Assembly (NCBI RefSeq): GCF_019665765.1
Contig: NZ_CP081150.1
Location: 930,001-994,000, forward strand
DNA: 64,000 nt
Reading direction: 5' to 3'
DNA from: Deefgea tanakiae
GTDB taxonomy: Bacteria; Pseudomonadota; Gammaproteobacteria; Burkholderiales; Chitinibacteraceae
The notes beneath the pieces were generated by a model. It was given only the letters and a program-made list of their open reading frames with translations. It was not told the DNA's origin and made no database searches. Made by a program: the position numbers and the translations under genes. This document shows, piece by piece, positions 51,916 to 61,179 of this stretch (positions within the stretch are counted from its first letter, which is position 1; each line of letters opens with the position of its first letter).

Positions 51916-52794
51916 TTGAGCACATTATTTGACCGCCGTGCCATCGTGACCTTTTCTGAACTAACCATCTTATTTCTGTTTGCTTCATCCTTGTTGGCGC
52001 TGTTGGGTGCATCGCGTTGGGTGTTCTTGCCGGTGTTAGCGATATCTTTTGCTTGCGCGGCAGTGGTGGGCTGGGTGACTTGGCCGGTGCTGTTGCCGCT
52101 GGCTTTACTGCTTTCTGCGGCGCTGTTGCTTCGGCAAACGCGGCGGCGATGGATTGTGGCGGGGCAGCTGATGTTGTTGCTCACTTGTGTTGGCTTGGCG
52201 CTGCATGTGTTTGCTGGCTTTCATAACCCTGCGATGCTTGCGCCACAAGTCTTGTCGCCAGGTGCGGTGCAGTGGTCTTGGTATTTTAATTTAGATAAAG
52301 CGCTGATCGGCTTGGCGCTATTGGCCTTGTGGCCGAGTATTGCTCGTCGCCCAGCATGGGCTTGCGTTGGGCGGAGTTTCGGCTGGGGTTTGTTGGCCGC
52401 GGTGGCTTTGGTTTTGCCGCTGGCTTTGCTGCTTGGCGTGCTAACTTGGGCGCCCAAATGGCCCGCTTGGGGCTGGCTATGGTTGGCCAATAATGTGCTG
52501 GTGGTGGCGATGGCGGAGGAGGTGTTCTTTCGTGGCTATTTGCAAGCGCAGTGGGCTGAGCGTTGGCGTGCTCTGCCGTATGGTGCAACGCTGGCCTGTG
52601 TGCTCTCTGCATCTCTATTTGGTTTGGCGCATTCAGCGGGTGGTTGGCAATGGGTATTGCTCGCTACGCTATCAGGATTGATCTATGGCGCAGTATACCG
52701 CCATGGCGGGTTGTTGGCGGCGATTGGTGTGCATGCGGGCTTAAATGGTTTGCACTTGGCGGGGTGGACGTATCCAATGCTGGTGGTGTCGTGA
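51916..52794 (+). CDS. CPBP-family intramembrane metalloprotease
   Basis: 292 residues from a TTG start (start uncertain: no clear SD). About eight hydrophobic segments. CPBP/Abi motifs: A-E-E-V-F-F-R-G-Y-L (motif 1), F-G-L-A-H-S (motif 2) and H-A-G-L-N (motif 3). The family cleaves membrane substrates or processes peptides; the substrate is unknown. Confidence 0.82.
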   Translation: MSTLFDRRAIVTFSELTILFLFASSLLALLGASRWVFLPVLAISFACAAVVGWVTWPVLLPLALLLSAALLLRQTRRRWIVAGQLMLLLTCVGLALHVFAGFHNPAMLAPQVLSPGAVQWSWYFNLDKALIGLALLALWPSIARRPAWACVGRSFGWGLLAAVALVLPLALLLGVLTWAPKWPAWGWLWLANNVLVVAMAEEVFFRGYLQAQWAERWRALPYGATLACVLSASLFGLAHSAGGWQWVLLATLSGLIYGAVYRHGGLLAAIGVHAGLNGLHLAGWTYPMLVVS

Positions 52795-52834
52795 GATGAG
52801 CGGCCGGCAGCGCTGAACAGATTTTGATGTTATA

Positions 52835-52870
52835 AAAAAGCCCACCAAGGAATACTGTGGTGGGCTTTTT
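52835..52870. terminator. Bidirectional terminator
   Basis: 13-bp stem AAAAAGCCCACCA/TGGTGGGCTTTTT, loop AGGAATACTG; serves the convergent protease and symporter genes. Confidence 0.9.
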
Positions 52871-52881
52871 GCTGAGTTTAA

Positions 52882-54354
52882 TTACTTGCGGTGATCGGGT
52901 TCTGGCTGCTGTGCGGCTTGGCGCTCAACCCAGAAATCGGCATCGGTAATGCCCAGTTTGACTGGATCAAAATCAGGATCAAGCCCTTGCGCTTGTTGGG
53001 CTTCGTAGTCTTTGAGCGCCAATAACGCAGGTTTTTGCAGCAACAAAATCGCAATGATATTGAGCCACGCCATTAACCCTACGCCAATGTCGCCCAAGCC
53101 CCACGCCAAATCCGAGCTACGCACCGCGCCATAGACAACGGTAGCGAGCAGCACGCATTTGAGTAAGAACAGCGCCGTACCGCTGCCGCGACCTTGTTTG
53201 ACTAAATAGGCCACATTGCTTTCGGCGATGTAGTAGTAGGCAATGATGGTGGTAAAGGCGAAAAACAGCAGCGCTACACCGACAAACATCGCACCAAAGC
53301 CGGGGAAAATACTTTCAACGGCCGATTGCGTGTAGCCCGTTCCCGCTGCGATATCGGGAAGGCCGTTAAATAAGAAGCCGCCAGCTTTGTTTGGGTCGAC
53401 GACATTGTATTTACCGGTAATCAAAATCATAAACGCGGTGGCAGAGCATACAAACAGCGTATCGACATACACGGCAAACGCTTGCACGATGCCTTGCTTG
53501 GCAGGGTGGGTGACTTCGGCTGCGGCTGCTGCATGAGGGCCTGAGCCTTGACCCGCTTCGTTGGAATACACGCCGCGTTTCACGCCCCACATAATCGCCA
53601 TACCGATCATCGCGCCAAAGCCTGCATCAAAGCTCAGTGCTGAGCTAACGATCAAACGCAGAACTTCGGGCAATTGGCTCATATTGAGCGCAATCACCAC
53701 CGCAGCCATCAGGATATAACCCAGTGCCATAAACGGTACGATCACTTCAGCAACGCGCGCGATGCGTTTGACGCCACCAAAAATAATCAACCCCAACACG
53801 ATCACCACGCCCAAGGCGGTAGTTTCCGCGGGGATACCAAATGCATTACTCAAGCCGCTGGCGATCCCGTTGGCTTGCATGCCCGGCAGCAAAATCCCGC
53901 AGCCCAAAATCGTCGCGAGGGCAAAGGTAATTGCATACCAGCGCATTTTTAAACCGCGCTCGATGTAATAAGCGGGGCCACCACGGAATTGACCGTCGAC
54001 GCGTTGTTTGTAAATCTGCCCTAAAGTACATTCGACATAAGACGTGCTGGCGCCCAAAAAGGCCATCATCCACATCCAAAACACTGCACCTGGGCCGCCA
54101 AAGGCAATGGCGGTGGCAACGCCAGCGATATTACCAATCCCTACGCGACCCGATAGCGTCATCGAGAGTGCTTGGAACGACGACACGCCTTCGCTGGATG
54201 CTTTGCCGTCAAACATCAGCCGCACCATCTCACGGATGTGGCGCACTTGCATAAAGCGCGTGCGGAATGAAAAGTACACACCAACGCCAAGGCAAAGATA
54301 AATCAGTGCCGGGCTCCATACGTACTCATTAATTAAATTGACCCATGCTTGCAC
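52882..54354 (-). CDS. Alanine/glycine:cation symporter (AgcS family)
   Basis: 490 residues, ~11 TM helices. Family signatures are visible: F-x-A-L-x-x-x-L-x-G-R-V-G-x-G-N-I-A-G-V-A, P-G-A-V-F-W-M-W, and S-N-E-A-G-Q-G-S-G-P. Sodium- or proton-driven uptake of alanine/glycine at the inner membrane. A short helical tail is soluble. Monocistronic. Confidence 0.93.
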   Translation of the reverse strand: MQAWVNLINEYVWSPALIYLCLGVGVYFSFRTRFMQVRHIREMVRLMFDGKASSEGVSSFQALSMTLSGRVGIGNIAGVATAIAFGGPGAVFWMWMMAFLGASTSYVECTLGQIYKQRVDGQFRGGPAYYIERGLKMRWYAITFALATILGCGILLPGMQANGIASGLSNAFGIPAETTALGVVIVLGLIIFGGVKRIARVAEVIVPFMALGYILMAAVVIALNMSQLPEVLRLIVSSALSFDAGFGAMIGMAIMWGVKRGVYSNEAGQGSGPHAAAAAEVTHPAKQGIVQAFAVYVDTLFVCSATAFMILITGKYNVVDPNKAGGFLFNGLPDIAAGTGYTQSAVESIFPGFGAMFVGVALLFFAFTTIIAYYYIAESNVAYLVKQGRGSGTALFLLKCVLLATVVYGAVRSSDLAWGLGDIGVGLMAWLNIIAILLLQKPALLALKDYEAQQAQGLDPDFDPVKLGITDADFWVERQAAQQPEPDHRK

Positions 54355-54658
54355 GTGCTCACTCCCTGTTGTGTTTTATTCTAGGGTTGTAATTGTGTGT
54401 ATCTGGCAGGGGAATGACCATTAGGAGTTACCGTGATAGTGCTTGGCGCGACTAAACATCTGCATGCGTACGTTGCTTGAAATTGACGCTCGCGATTGAG
54501 CGATGAGTGGGATGTATCTGGTGTGATTACAGTCTATGTTTTGGTGATGGTTGCCTGGGGTATAAGCTTGTATTGCATAAATATAAATGACTTGGTATTA
54601 ATACATGCTAGTTTGCTCGGCGTTTGTTCACTTTGGTAACTGTGCGCCGAGTTCAAAC
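54355..54658. other. Intergenic region, nothing assigned
   Basis: Includes an imperfect CTCGGCG...CGCCGAG inverted pair (about 54615-54651) with no T-run. No gene or known element seen. Confidence 0.35.
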
Positions 54659-55081
54659 TTAGGGTTGTTTAAAGTAAAAAACATGAACTATTTTTTGTCC
54701 CGCTGAAATTTTGAATTTAAACCGCTGTGTCTGATTTTCGTCGGTAACATTGGCGATGTAATGCGCAACAGGCAGCTTGGCATATAAAAACGGACCGGGA
54801 ACAAGGGTGTTGAGTACGGTTTGATTTGCCGAGTTTTCAATAACGACTTTAATCCCAGCAAGATAGGCGCCAGAGCCGTGCTCTGCAAAAGTGAATCGGG
54901 TGTTGAATTGATTTTTGAGCGTCTCAAATTGCTGGCTCTGCTCATCACTAATCCCACCTTCGACATAGACCACACCCGATGGTGCCGTTTTATGTTCAAT
55001 GGCATTCGTATTAGCGGCGAATGAAAAGCTAGATATGCATATCAATAGCGCAATTTGAACGGGGATGATTTTTATATTCAT
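54659..55081 (-). CDS. Small exported protein of unknown function
   Basis: Start ATG 55081 has AAGGAG at proper spacing; the longer ATG at 55114 does not. 140 residues. Signal peptide to SFAA (~23), then a beta-rich domain (PSGVVYVEGGISDEQ; AEHGSGAYLAGIKVVI; LPVAHYIANVTDENQ). Reminiscent of small periplasmic carboxypeptidase-regulatory-like domains and the 45592 lipoproteins in layout. Not recognised. Confidence 0.65.
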   Translation of the reverse strand: MNIKIIPVQIALLICISSFSFAANTNAIEHKTAPSGVVYVEGGISDEQSQQFETLKNQFNTRFTFAEHGSGAYLAGIKVVIENSANQTVLNTLVPGPFLYAKLPVAHYIANVTDENQTQRFKFKISAGQKIVHVFYFKQP

Positions 55082-55336
55082 GTTGAACTCCTTGGTGGGC
55101 AGCAGAAAACGCATTTAAAAAATCAAATGCGCTTAGCCATTGTATTAAATGCCACTGCATTGTTCTGTCTGCTATCGCACGGTGTAACGCTAGCAGAGAT
55201 AGCATGATGTTTTCTCAGTAGACTGTCCTCACTTAAACCCACCGCAGCTCAATGCCGATCGCCAGATGGGGCTCGCACTTCATCAATTGCTGACTATGCT
55301 AAAGCCACGATATCGACGCAAACTAAGGAGAAATCG

Positions 55337-56092
55337 ATGTTTTATTCAAAATTGACCTTCGTTATGACTGGCTTTTTAATTGTCACTGCGGCGCAGGCGA
55401 GTAGTTTGAAAGCCGATAGCGCACACATTGAATCCAGTTACAAAAGCGATTTAAAAGTATGTTTGGAGTTTGACAAGAGCGAACAGCCCGCCTGCAAAAA
55501 AGACGCGGCGGCGCAAAAGAAAAAAGAATATCAAAACCTGTGGGGCAAGTACCAAGGCAATGATAGCCAGCCTTCTTATACCGGTGATTTGAGCAGCCAG
55601 AAAAAACAAATCGAATCAGACTATCAAGCGATGCTCGCAATGTGCAAAGAGCTCGATGCTGCCAATCAGTCCGCTTGCAAAACCAAGGCCACCAATCACA
55701 AAAAAGCCGCACTGAAAACGGCGATGAACGCACCGGCGAGTGATGATAAAAAAGCCTGTGCTACGTGCGGAGTGGTAAGTCATGTGAATGTGGTGGATAA
55801 ACCGGGCGAGGGCACGTGGATGGGGAAAATTGGTGGAGCTGCAGTCGGTGTTGGTTTGGGAAGTTTGGTCGGTAAAGGCACGGGTCGTACGGTGGCAATG
55901 GTGGCCGGTGGGCTAGGTGGTGCTTATGCTGGCAATAAAGTAGAAGGAAAAATGAACGAGAAAAAATATTATGAAGTGACAGTGAAATTAGATGATGGCA
56001 CGACACAGGGCGTTACATTTGAAGATAGCAATCACGGATTTAAGCAGGGTGATAAGGTGCGTTTTGAAAATAAACAATTGACCAAGCGTTAG
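55337..56092 (+). CDS. Exported glycine-zipper 2TM (Rick_17kDa/SlyB-like) protein
   Basis: 251 residues, AAGGAG upstream. Signal peptide (~21). Two similar charged repeats, each with a C...C pair (CLEFDKSEQPAC, CKELDAANQSAC), then a CATCG motif, then a glycine-zipper segment (GKIGGAAVGVGLGSLVGKG...GGLGGAYAGNKVEGK, given in parts) and a C-terminal EVTVKLDDG-x-x-Q-G-V domain. Outer-membrane-associated stress-type protein. The N-terminal duplicated region is unusual for the family. Confidence 0.75.
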   Translation: MFYSKLTFVMTGFLIVTAAQASSLKADSAHIESSYKSDLKVCLEFDKSEQPACKKDAAAQKKKEYQNLWGKYQGNDSQPSYTGDLSSQKKQIESDYQAMLAMCKELDAANQSACKTKATNHKKAALKTAMNAPASDDKKACATCGVVSHVNVVDKPGEGTWMGKIGGAAVGVGLGSLVGKGTGRTVAMVAGGLGGAYAGNKVEGKMNEKKYYEVTVKLDDGTTQGVTFEDSNHGFKQGDKVRFENKQLTKR

Positions 56093-56103
56093 TCTTTGCA
56101 TGA

Positions 56104-56137
56104 TAAAAAAATGCCACCGAATTTCGGTGGCATTTTT
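56104..56137. terminator. Bidirectional terminator
   Basis: ATGCCACCGA/TCGGTGGCAT stem with ATT loop, A-run on the left and T-run on the right; between convergent genes. Confidence 0.9.
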
Positions 56138-56150
56138 AATGGCTGACAAT

Positions 56151-58865
56151 TTAAGATTTGCGTTTGAGCCGCATGAGGAATTTTTCGGCTTCAACAAAGA
56201 AGAAGAACACTAAACCACCCGCAAATAACATCGGCCATGCATACAGCGGCATCGCTTCAGTATCAAAGATCGCTTGTAGTGGTGCGAAATACGTAAACAG
56301 CAATTGCAAGACCAGCACCGCGCCAATGCCCATTGGCAGGTATTTGTTTTCTAAATGCGCTTTGATTGAAATCGAGCTGTCGATCAGATAGCGGCTATTA
56401 AGCAGATAGAAGCACTGACCAATCGTGATGGCATTCACCGCTACTGTGCGCGCCAGTGGATCCGATGCGCCTTGGCCTTTCATCCAGAAGAACGCCCATA
56501 GCGTGTAGGCCACAAGTGAAGAACCAATGAAAATAACGCGCCACAAGCCAAACGCATTCAAGAGTGGGCGATCTACCGCGCGAGGTTGTTGCAGCATCAC
56601 ACCTTTTTCATGCGGCTCAAATGCACACACCAAACCGAGGGCCACCGACGTAATCATATTCACCCACAAAATTTGTGGCGTGGTGATTGGCATCGTAAAG
56701 CCCAAGAAAATGGCGGCCATAATGACGGCGCCTTGCGCAAAGTTGGTCGGCAGCAAGAACAAAATCGCTTTTTCGATGTTGTTGTAGACCGTGCGGCCTT
56801 CTTTGACTGCGGCGCTGATCGAGGCAAAGTTGTCGTCCGCCAGTACCATTTCGGCGGCTTCTTTGGTGACTTCGGTGCCTTTAATCCCCATCGCAACACC
56901 GATGTCGGCTTTTTTCAGCGCTGGCGCATCGTTCACGCCATCGCCGGTCATTGCGACGATTTGGCCATTGGCTTGAATCGCTTCAACCAAGCGCAGCTTG
57001 TGCTCTGGGCTAGAGCGGGCAAACACGTCGACGGTTTTGACGCGCTCACGCAGTTCTTCCGCGCTGAGTTTTTCAACTTCGATGCCTTCCATCGCCGTTT
57101 TGCCATCGCCAATACCGAGCATTTTGGCAATCGCCGCGGCGGTGATTTTATGGTCACCGGTAATCATCGTGACGCGAATACCGCCTGCGTGGCATTCTTT
57201 AATCGCTTCAATCGCTTCTTTGCGTGGCGGATCGAGCAAACCAATTAAGCTGAGCAAGACCAAGTTTTTCGGCAGGTCGGCAGCACTCAGGCTACCCACA
57301 TTCAGCCCTTGAGGTTGCTGAATCCAAGCCAAGCCCAAGACGCGTTCGCCTTGACCCGCGAGTTCATCCGATGCGGCACTGAAGTAAGCCAAATCAAGCG
57401 GTACAATCTCGCCACTTTGCAGTTGTTGATGACTGCAATGCGCGAGGATGACTTCGGGTGCGCCTTTGACCAACAGCATTTGCTGGCCGTTGGCATCTTC
57501 ATTGAGTGTCGCCATAAAGCGATGCTCAGATTCAAATGGAATCGAATCAACGCGTTTGTAGTTGGCTTGCTCAGTCGCGCGAGTCAGGCCGATTTTATTG
57601 GCAAATGGATACAGCGCACCTTCGGTTGGGTCGCCTTCTACTTTCCATGCGCCTTCTACTTGATGAATTTCTGCGTCGTTACACAGCATAGAAACGCGGC
57701 CAACGATATCGAGTACGGTATCTTGGGTCAGTGCTGCGCCATCTTTGCTGATTTGGCCCTCTGGCGCGTAGCCATTGCCGGTTACTTTGTATTTGGCTTC
57801 AGCGGTGACGGCAGAAACAACCATCATTTCCATCAGGGTCAGCGTACCGGTTTTATCTGAGCAAATCCGAGATACCGAGCCCAAAGTTTCAACTGCGGGC
57901 AAGCGGCGGATAATCGCATTGCGCTGCGCCATGCGCTGTACGCCGATGGCGAGCGTAATGGTGATAATGGCAGGCAAACCTTCAGGAATTACCGATACGG
58001 CAATGCCAATCACGGCTTGGAATACATCCACCAAGGCCATTTCGCGGATCCAAAACGCAAAGATAAAGACAAAAACGGCAATGACCGCAATCGTTGCGGT
58101 GATTTTGTAGCCGAATTTCTCAATTTGGCGAATCAGCGGTGTTTCCAGCGTATTGACGCTGGCCAGTAGCTGGTTAATACGGCCTAGCTCGGTATTGCTG
58201 CCTGTTGCAACAACCACGCCTGTGGCGCGGCCTGAAACGACCATCGTGCCAGAAAACACCATGCTTTCACGGTCGCCGACGGTCGCGTTGGCGGCAACGG
58301 CGTCGGAAGTCTTATCGGCAGGTACCGATTCGCCAGTCAATGCGGCTTCTTCGGTACGCAGATTTTTGACATCAATTAAGCGCAAATCGGCAGGGACTTT
58401 GTCGCCTGATTCAAGCAAGACAATATCGCCTGGCACCAGCGTTTCAGCTGGAATCATCCGCGCATCGCCATCGCGTAAAGTCCGCGCATCGGCCGAGAGC
58501 ATTTTACTAATCGATTCGAGCGCTTGCGCTGCTTTGCCTTCTTGCAAAAAGCCCAGTAGCGAATTGAGGAACACCACCGCCAAAATGATCGATGCATCCA
58601 GCCATAAACCCAAGAACAATTTGAGGATCGCCGCGCCGATCAGTACATAGACCAGTACATTATTAAATTGCAGCAAAAAGCGCATAAAGGCACTTTGCTT
58701 TTTACCTGTGGGCAATAAATTCAGGCCGTGAGTTTTGAGCCGATTCGCCGCTTCATTTGCGTTGAGGCCTTGCGCGCTATCGCTTTTGAGTTGCTTGAGC
58801 GCCTCGTCGGCGGACAGTGCATGCCAAGCAACGGCATCCTTTTGTGAGGGAGGGGTTTGATCCAT
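56151..58865 (-). CDS. P-type cation-transporting ATPase (type II, Ca2+-like)
   Basis: 904 residues, AAAGGA upstream. Actuator T-G-E-S (177-180), membrane P-E-G-L-P (294-298), phosphorylation D337-K-T-G-T, K-G-A-P-E in the nucleotide domain, and T-G-D-G-V-N-D-A-P hinge. N-terminal cation ATPase domain precedes. The PEGLP and size fit type IIA (Ca2+/Mn2+) pumps of the inner membrane. The DKTGTLT is followed by LMEMM rather than the usual T-x-N-x-M. Substrate not proven. Confidence 0.9.
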   Translation of the reverse strand: MDQTPPSQKDAVAWHALSADEALKQLKSDSAQGLNANEAANRLKTHGLNLLPTGKKQSAFMRFLLQFNNVLVYVLIGAAILKLFLGLWLDASIILAVVFLNSLLGFLQEGKAAQALESISKMLSADARTLRDGDARMIPAETLVPGDIVLLESGDKVPADLRLIDVKNLRTEEAALTGESVPADKTSDAVAANATVGDRESMVFSGTMVVSGRATGVVVATGSNTELGRINQLLASVNTLETPLIRQIEKFGYKITATIAVIAVFVFIFAFWIREMALVDVFQAVIGIAVSVIPEGLPAIITITLAIGVQRMAQRNAIIRRLPAVETLGSVSRICSDKTGTLTLMEMMVVSAVTAEAKYKVTGNGYAPEGQISKDGAALTQDTVLDIVGRVSMLCNDAEIHQVEGAWKVEGDPTEGALYPFANKIGLTRATEQANYKRVDSIPFESEHRFMATLNEDANGQQMLLVKGAPEVILAHCSHQQLQSGEIVPLDLAYFSAASDELAGQGERVLGLAWIQQPQGLNVGSLSAADLPKNLVLLSLIGLLDPPRKEAIEAIKECHAGGIRVTMITGDHKITAAAIAKMLGIGDGKTAMEGIEVEKLSAEELRERVKTVDVFARSSPEHKLRLVEAIQANGQIVAMTGDGVNDAPALKKADIGVAMGIKGTEVTKEAAEMVLADDNFASISAAVKEGRTVYNNIEKAILFLLPTNFAQGAVIMAAIFLGFTMPITTPQILWVNMITSVALGLVCAFEPHEKGVMLQQPRAVDRPLLNAFGLWRVIFIGSSLVAYTLWAFFWMKGQGASDPLARTVAVNAITIGQCFYLLNSRYLIDSSISIKAHLENKYLPMGIGAVLVLQLLFTYFAPLQAIFDTEAMPLYAWPMLFAGGLVFFFFVEAEKFLMRLKRKS

Positions 58866-59086
58866 TTCAATTCCTTTACGGGCGAGATGATGAAGTTGAT
58901 CTTAAAGTTGACTCTTCGCTGAATCAACAAAGGTACTAGCAGTATGCCGCATGATGGTCAATTGAGGATTAATTTTCTAGTAAGCAGCGCAATTTAGTAA
59001 AGTGGATTTGTTGTGCGTTTAATTGTGAGAGCTTTAGTCGTTCACTTGCTGCGCGATGGTCGAATTGGTTTTCTTTGATGTTGAAT

Positions 59087-59497
59087 TTAATGGCGCGGAT
59101 TAAGAATGATTAAATCGTTTTGGGCATGGTTATGCCCAAAGCAGCGCACACAGAAATAGACCCAGCGCGCTAAAAGTGGATTCATCCCATCGGCCAAGCA
59201 AAGTGTGTACAAAAGGCGGTCTGCCGCCAATCGGTAGCTTAATGGCAGGTGTTGTTCTCGCATCAATTGATAGAGCGCATCGTGAATCAGTGATGCGCGG
59301 ATAATACTGCTGAAATCAGGCATCGGGCCGCTCGCACCATCCCATGAGTAGGCGGCATGAAGGATAAGCTGACCTTGTTTGTTGAGCTGGATAAATCGGG
59401 TATTGATTTCTGGCGCATTATCCCATTCGGTTTCAAAGATATACTGTTTGGCAAGTGTGTATTTGTAATCGCGACGTTTTTTGTAGTGCAGCTGCAT
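59087..59497 (-). CDS. DUF1353-type protein
   Basis: ATG 59497 (AAGGTG upstream) lies 1 nt after the stop of the SLATT gene; 136 residues. The core (AYSWDGASGPMPD..., RASLIHDALYQLMREQ) matches DUF1353, a small family seen in phages and mobile elements, with conserved W-D-G-A-S and H-D-x-x-Y. Biochemical role is unknown. Coupled to a SLATT-domain membrane protein, suggesting a two-component effector module (inference). Confidence 0.7.
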   Translation of the reverse strand: MQLHYKKRRDYKYTLAKQYIFETEWDNAPEINTRFIQLNKQGQLILHAAYSWDGASGPMPDFSSIIRASLIHDALYQLMREQHLPLSYRLAADRLLYTLCLADGMNPLLARWVYFCVRCFGHNHAQNDLIILNPRH

Positions 59498-59498
59498 T

Positions 59499-59978
59499 TT
59501 AGGCACCTTGCCGTTCGCTAATGGCATCGTACCAATAATGAATATTGCTTTCGGTGATGGCTTGATAGTCGTTGATGATGGTTTGTAGCGTGGTGTCTTC
59601 AATCTCTTGCAGATCGCCAGTGAGATAAATCAGTCGATCCCGAATCGATTTCAAACGTAAATTGGTCGCGTTATTACGCATCCAATATTCTTCGATATTC
59701 AAAAAACTAGAAATTCCACCCAAAAACGTCATGATCGCGCCTAAAACGAGGGCGATGTTTTTGGCATGCGGCTGCAATCCGGCGACATCCAAGCCCAACA
59801 CGATGGTCGTGCCCGTCGCCAACGCTAGCATTGAGAATTTGAGGCAATACGTTGTGCGTTTGAGATTTTTGCTTTTGGTTTGGCTGTATTGTTGATACTT
59901 CAGAATTTTACTGAGTAAAAAACGCACTTTGAGATTGGGGTGTTGTTTGAGTACCGTTTGAGTGATTTCGTGATCCAT
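59499..59978 (-). CDS. SLATT-domain (DUF4231-like) membrane protein
   Basis: 159 residues: N-terminal helical region, two TM helices (~45-64 and ~72-94), and a C-terminal helix (EEYWMRNNATNLRLKSIRDRLI) with the conserved R/K spacing of SLATT. SLATT domains are predicted membrane effectors of nucleotide-signal or abortive-infection systems. It immediately precedes the DUF1353 gene. No nucleotide cyclase or CD-NTase gene is visible nearby. Confidence 0.72.
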   Translation of the reverse strand: MDHEITQTVLKQHPNLKVRFLLSKILKYQQYSQTKSKNLKRTTYCLKFSMLALATGTTIVLGLDVAGLQPHAKNIALVLGAIMTFLGGISSFLNIEEYWMRNNATNLRLKSIRDRLIYLTGDLQEIEDTTLQTIINDYQAITESNIHYWYDAISERQGA

Positions 59979-60102
59979 GGCGCGGTAAATTCAATAAAAA
60001 GCCATCATATCAGCCGTTGAATCAATCTGAATGTTTACGCATTGCTCACGTCGCATCAATGCAACGTGTCAGTCTATTGTTTTCTGTTCTAAAAAACAGA
60101 GC

Positions 60103-60130
60103 AAAAAAAGGCGACTTGATGTCGCCTTTT
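60103..60130 (-). terminator. cydAB operon terminator
   Basis: AAAAGGCGAC-TTGAT-GTCGCCTTTT with a seven-T run on the minus strand. Confidence 0.88.
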
Positions 60131-60152
60131 AAAAATGAAATAAAGATTAGGC

Positions 60153-61178
60153 CTATTGATAGCTCAATTCACCCGCCTTGCCCCAGAACACACGATAAGA
60201 GTAAATCGTGTAGCCAAAAATCGTCGGTAGCACAATCGCCGCGCCAGCCAAGATAATCGATAACGCTTCAGTACTGCTGGCGGCCTGCCAGATCGTCAGT
60301 TGGTCGATGACCAGATGCGGAAAAATACTGAATACCAAGCCAAAAAACGCCAGTAATACGATGCCAACGGTGGCGGCGAACGGTAGCCAGCACCACCGGT
60401 CGTTGCCTTGTGCTTGGCGGGCTGCAATGCGCGGTAGGCTGTAGGCGATGACGGCAAATAAAACTGCAGTAAAAATCGGCACTGGCGCGAGTAAAAATAC
60501 ATTCGGCACCGAAAACCACAGCGCAAATACACGTGGGCTAATCCACGGCGTGGCGACCGAAACCAACACGGTCGCCAGCGCGGCAAAGCCCAGACTAAAT
60601 TGTGCCCAGCGCACGGCGCGCATTTGCAGTGAGCCGGTTGATTTAATCATCAACCAACCCGCACCGAGTAGCGCATAGGCGGCGGCAAGGCTCAAACCCA
60701 CTAACATTGCAAACCCCCACGCGCCCCAACCCTCGGCAAAGCCGGTGATGTAGCGACCGAGCATCACGCCTTGTGATACGGCGGCGAGCAATGAGCCGAC
60801 GAAAAACAGCGTATTCCACATCGCTTGGTGATGCGCTTTGGCTTTAACGCGAAAATCAAAAGCAACGCCGCGTAAAATGAGACCGAGCAACATCAACGCA
60901 ACGGGCAAATACAACTCTCCCAAAATGATGCCGTGCGCCAATGGGAACGCAACCAGCAGTAAGCCAACCCCCAACACCAACCACGTTTCATTGGCATCCC
61001 AAAATGGCCCAATCGAGGCGATCATTTTGTCTTTTTCTGAGGTATCTTTCTCTAGCTCAAGCAATATGCCTACGCCGAGGTCATACCCATCAAGTATGAC
61101 GTAGGCGAACATCGATACCACCATCAGCCCAGCAAAAATAACAGGTAGCCAGTAGGCCAGATCAATATTGGCTAACAT
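60153..61178 (-). CDS. cydB: Cytochrome bd-type ubiquinol oxidase subunit II
   Basis: 341 residues, ~8 TM helices, starting 1 nt after cydA. CydB hallmarks: YVILDGYDLGVG, W-D-A-N-E-T-W-L-V, R-G-V-A-F-D-F-R. Structural subunit of the bd oxidase in the inner membrane. No small CydX gene is visible after it; length is slightly short of the E. coli protein (379) as in CIO-type enzymes. Confidence 0.95.
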   Translation of the reverse strand: MLANIDLAYWLPVIFAGLMVVSMFAYVILDGYDLGVGILLELEKDTSEKDKMIASIGPFWDANETWLVLGVGLLLVAFPLAHGIILGELYLPVALMLLGLILRGVAFDFRVKAKAHHQAMWNTLFFVGSLLAAVSQGVMLGRYITGFAEGWGAWGFAMLVGLSLAAAYALLGAGWLMIKSTGSLQMRAVRWAQFSLGFAALATVLVSVATPWISPRVFALWFSVPNVFLLAPVPIFTAVLFAVIAYSLPRIAARQAQGNDRWCWLPFAATVGIVLLAFFGLVFSIFPHLVIDQLTIWQAASSTEALSIILAGAAIVLPTIFGYTIYSYRVFWGKAGELSYQ

Positions 61179-61179
61179 A

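Noticed and set aside
56586-57248. 220-codon plus-strand ORF
   Set aside because: Shadow of the P-type ATPase; low-complexity His/Gln composition typical of antisense frames.
59497-59602. Longer start (59602) for the DUF1353 protein
   Set aside because: Would overlap the SLATT gene by ~100 nt and adds non-family residues; ATG 59497 has a good SD.
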